Source of the DNA: an uncultured Roseovarius sp. | GTDB lineage: Bacteria; Pseudomonadota; Alphaproteobacteria; Rhodobacterales; Rhodobacteraceae | Assembly (NCBI RefSeq): GCF_947489715.1 | Contig: NZ_CANLER010000002.1 | Coordinates: forward strand, 329,597-393,596 | DNA: 64,000 nt | Reading direction: 5' to 3' | Shown here: positions 62,695 to 64,000 of the stretch, piece after piece | Numbering within the stretch: the stretch's first letter is position 1 | How the letters are laid out: each line of letters opens with the position of its first letter | Notes under the pieces: generated by a model | The model's database searches: none | What the model was told of the DNA's origin: nothing | Seen by the model: only the letters and a program-made list of their open reading frames with translations | Program-made: the position numbers and the translations under genes

Positions 62695-63054
62695 TCAGGC
62701 GATCATATCCTTATAGGCCACCTCGTCCATCAGGCCGTCCAGAACCGCCATGTCAGCCAGTTTGATCTTGAAAAACCATGCGGCACCGGTGGGGTCTTCG
62801 TTCACCAGATTGGGCGCATCCACCAGCGCATCATTCACCGCGACAACCTCACCGTCATACATGGCCGAAACCCCACTTGCCGCTTTGACGCTTTCGATGA
62901 CGACGACCTCATCGCCGTGACTGACTTGCGTGCCGGGTTCAGGCAGTTCCACAAAAACAACATCCCCCAACTGTTCCGCTGCATAATCTGTGATCCCGAC
63001 AATGACGACTTCGCCGTCGACCCTGAGCCAGTCATGTTCTTCGGTATATTTCAT
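62695..63054 (-). CDS. gcvH: glycine cleavage H-protein (GcvH-like)
   Basis: A 119-residue lipoyl carrier: [20 protein letters not shown], the lipoylated lysine in [11 protein letters not shown] near residue 60, and a C-terminal helix region ending YKDMIA. Start at 63054; the frame is open 60 bases upstream. In the glycine cleavage system H carries the aminomethyl group between P and T proteins, but no gcvT or gcvP is present here; it leads the selA-selB-selC-selD operon. It could serve glycine oxidation elsewhere or a Sec-linked pathway. Confidence 0.9.
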   Translation of the reverse strand: MKYTEEHDWLRVDGEVVIVGITDYAAEQLGDVVFVELPEPGTQVSHGDEVVVIESVKAASGVSAMYDGEVVAVNDALVDAPNLVNEDPTGAAWFFKIKLADMAVLDGLMDEVAYKDMIA

Positions 63055-63143
63055 CAGCTTATTTTCCCGTTGGGCGCACTTGCGTTGCACAGGTCTTGGC
63101 AACCTGCCCAGCATCTCAAGGGCACGAAATTCATGTATCGAAA

Positions 63144-63187
63144 GTCAAGGTTGACCCGGCCTTCAACATTTAGGCAAGCAAAACTTG
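63144..63187. promoter_or_regulatory. inverted repeats in the gcvH-lysR gap
   Basis: GTCAAGGTTGAC (63144-63155, perfect 12-base palindrome) and CAAG-N5-CTTG (63175-63187) lie in the 169-base divergent gap. LysR-type regulators bind such sites, so they are candidate operators for control of gcvH-sel. Confidence 0.45.
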
Positions 63188-63223
63188 TTGACAGGTAGAT
63201 TAAGTAATGCTGAAGATGACAAC

Positions 63224-64000
63224 ATGAATGCTCCTTTGATCCCCGGCTCGATGCGATTTGAGATTGACGTGTTGAAGACGTTCATCGCGGTGGCTGATAC
63301 CGGTTCGGTCAAGCTCGCATCTGAACGTGTTGCGCGGTCGTCTGCGGCTGTGTCTATGCAGATGAAAAAGCTGGAGAATCTGGTTGGCGCACCTGTGTTT
63401 CAACGTGCCGAGGGTGCCATGCGCCTGTCTGCGATTGGCGAACGTCTGATGCCCCATGCGCACCGCATTGTGCAGGCAAACGATACCGCCATTGCCGAAA
63501 TGCAATGCCCGGATATCGAGGGGGTGGTCCGCGTCGGCATCTGTCTGGAAAATTCCGAAACCCGCATGCCCGAAATTCTGGCCGGATTTTCACAAGCACA
63601 TTCCAGCGTCACCGTTGAGATTGTCTCCGGCGACGCTCAGGATTTGGCTGCGATGCTGACCAAAGACGAGCTGGATATTGCAATTCTGACGGTCGGCGGC
63701 GGCGCACCACCCGAAGAAGGAGACCGGCTGCTGCATGAACAACCTTTGGTTTGGGCCAACCATAGAAACGGACATCGAGACAAGGAACGACCCTTGCGTC
63801 TGGCGGTCGCATCTGTGGGTTGCCCATGGCGCCTTGCCGCGCTCGATGCTTTGAAACGCGCAGGCATTCCCTATCGGATCGCCTATCTTTCAAACGTATC
63901 GGAATCGCAGCTTGCAGCGGTTCGGGCGGATCTTGCGGTGGCGGCATTACCGCTGAGCCGTATAACCAACTGCAACCAACCCATCTGCGTGAACGAGGAC
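63224..64000 (+). CDS. LysR family transcriptional regulator, 3' end outside window
   Basis: 259 codons are visible and the frame is open at the window end. The start at ATG 63224 (MNAPLIPGSMRFEIDVLKTF) gives the family N-terminus with the helix-turn-helix DTGSVKLASERVARSSAAVS and MKKLENLVGAPVFQRAEG. The effector domain begins near residue 90 (VRVGICLENSETRMPEILAG). It is divergent from gcvH and probably regulates the gcvH-sel operon, by position only. Confidence 0.88.
   Translation, partial: MNAPLIPGSMRFEIDVLKTFIAVADTGSVKLASERVARSSAAVSMQMKKLENLVGAPVFQRAEGAMRLSAIGERLMPHAHRIVQANDTAIAEMQCPDIEGVVRVGICLENSETRMPEILAGFSQAHSSVTVEIVSGDAQDLAAMLTKDELDIAILTVGGGAPPEEGDRLLHEQPLVWANHRNGHRDKERPLRLAVASVGCPWRLAALDALKRAGIPYRIAYLSNVSESQLAAVRADLAVAALPLSRITNCNQPICVNED

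Noticed and set aside
1..64000. CRISPR array or insertion sequence
   Set aside because: No regularly spaced repeats, transposase frames or terminal inverted repeats were noticed.

Overview
The window reads as a chromosomal segment of a marine alphaproteobacterium of the Roseobacter/Rhodobacteraceae group. The reasons are the GC-rich codon use, a separate F0 operon atpI-B-E-X-F with a split b/b' stalk, a PhyR-NepR-EcfG general stress response, Hint-domain surface proteins, and several Rhodobacteraceae-type hypothetical genes. No rRNA, insertion sequence, CRISPR array or prophage was seen. The only tRNA found is a selenocysteine tRNA.

Layout. 1-10.2 kb is housekeeping: a LOG-family protein cut by the window edge, two lineage proteins, accD-folC, a CPBP protease, ilvD and the F0 ATP synthase operon. 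10.5-18 kb is mixed: two DMT exporters, a universal stress protein, a PepSY membrane protein with a DUF2946-like protein and an ArsR regulator, a LysR regulator, and an M15 peptidoglycan peptidase. 18.1-26.9 kb is the classical ffh-rpsP-rimM-trmD-rplS cluster. In this genome it is interrupted by six head-to-tail GNAT acetyltransferase genes, a TTG-start chorismate mutase, bluB and a 47-residue membrane protein.

27.2-38.7 kb is a general stress response island. It holds a HisKA_2 sensor kinase, ecfG, a 57-residue nepR and phyR, then dps, small membrane-stress proteins (DUF1328, DUF883, holin-like, PLDc_N), an entericidin lipoprotein, a phosphorylation-dead receiver protein, a Crp/Fnr regulator, an AI-2E family exporter and an MscS channel. 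I find seven exact GGAAC-N16/17-CGTT promoters for EcfG here, two of them interlaced in a 33-bp near-palindrome between nepR and phyR, plus two one-mismatch candidates. 38.9-48.6 kb holds two Hint-domain proteins, dapE, a DUF2064 enzyme, rnr, a DUF1801/WYL-regulator pair and a lytic transglycosylase. 48.7-55.2 kb is a Liv-type ABC importer operon with a divergent GntR regulator.

55.7-63.1 kb is a selenocysteine locus. A GrdB/PrdB-family selenoprotein is encoded across an in-frame UGA (codon 152, U-P-F-C motif), so a standard gene caller would split it in two. Facing it is an apparent operon gcvH-selA-selB-tRNA-Sec-selD, in which SelD is fused to an NADH-dehydrogenase-like flavoprotein. A LysR regulator divergent from gcvH runs off the window end.
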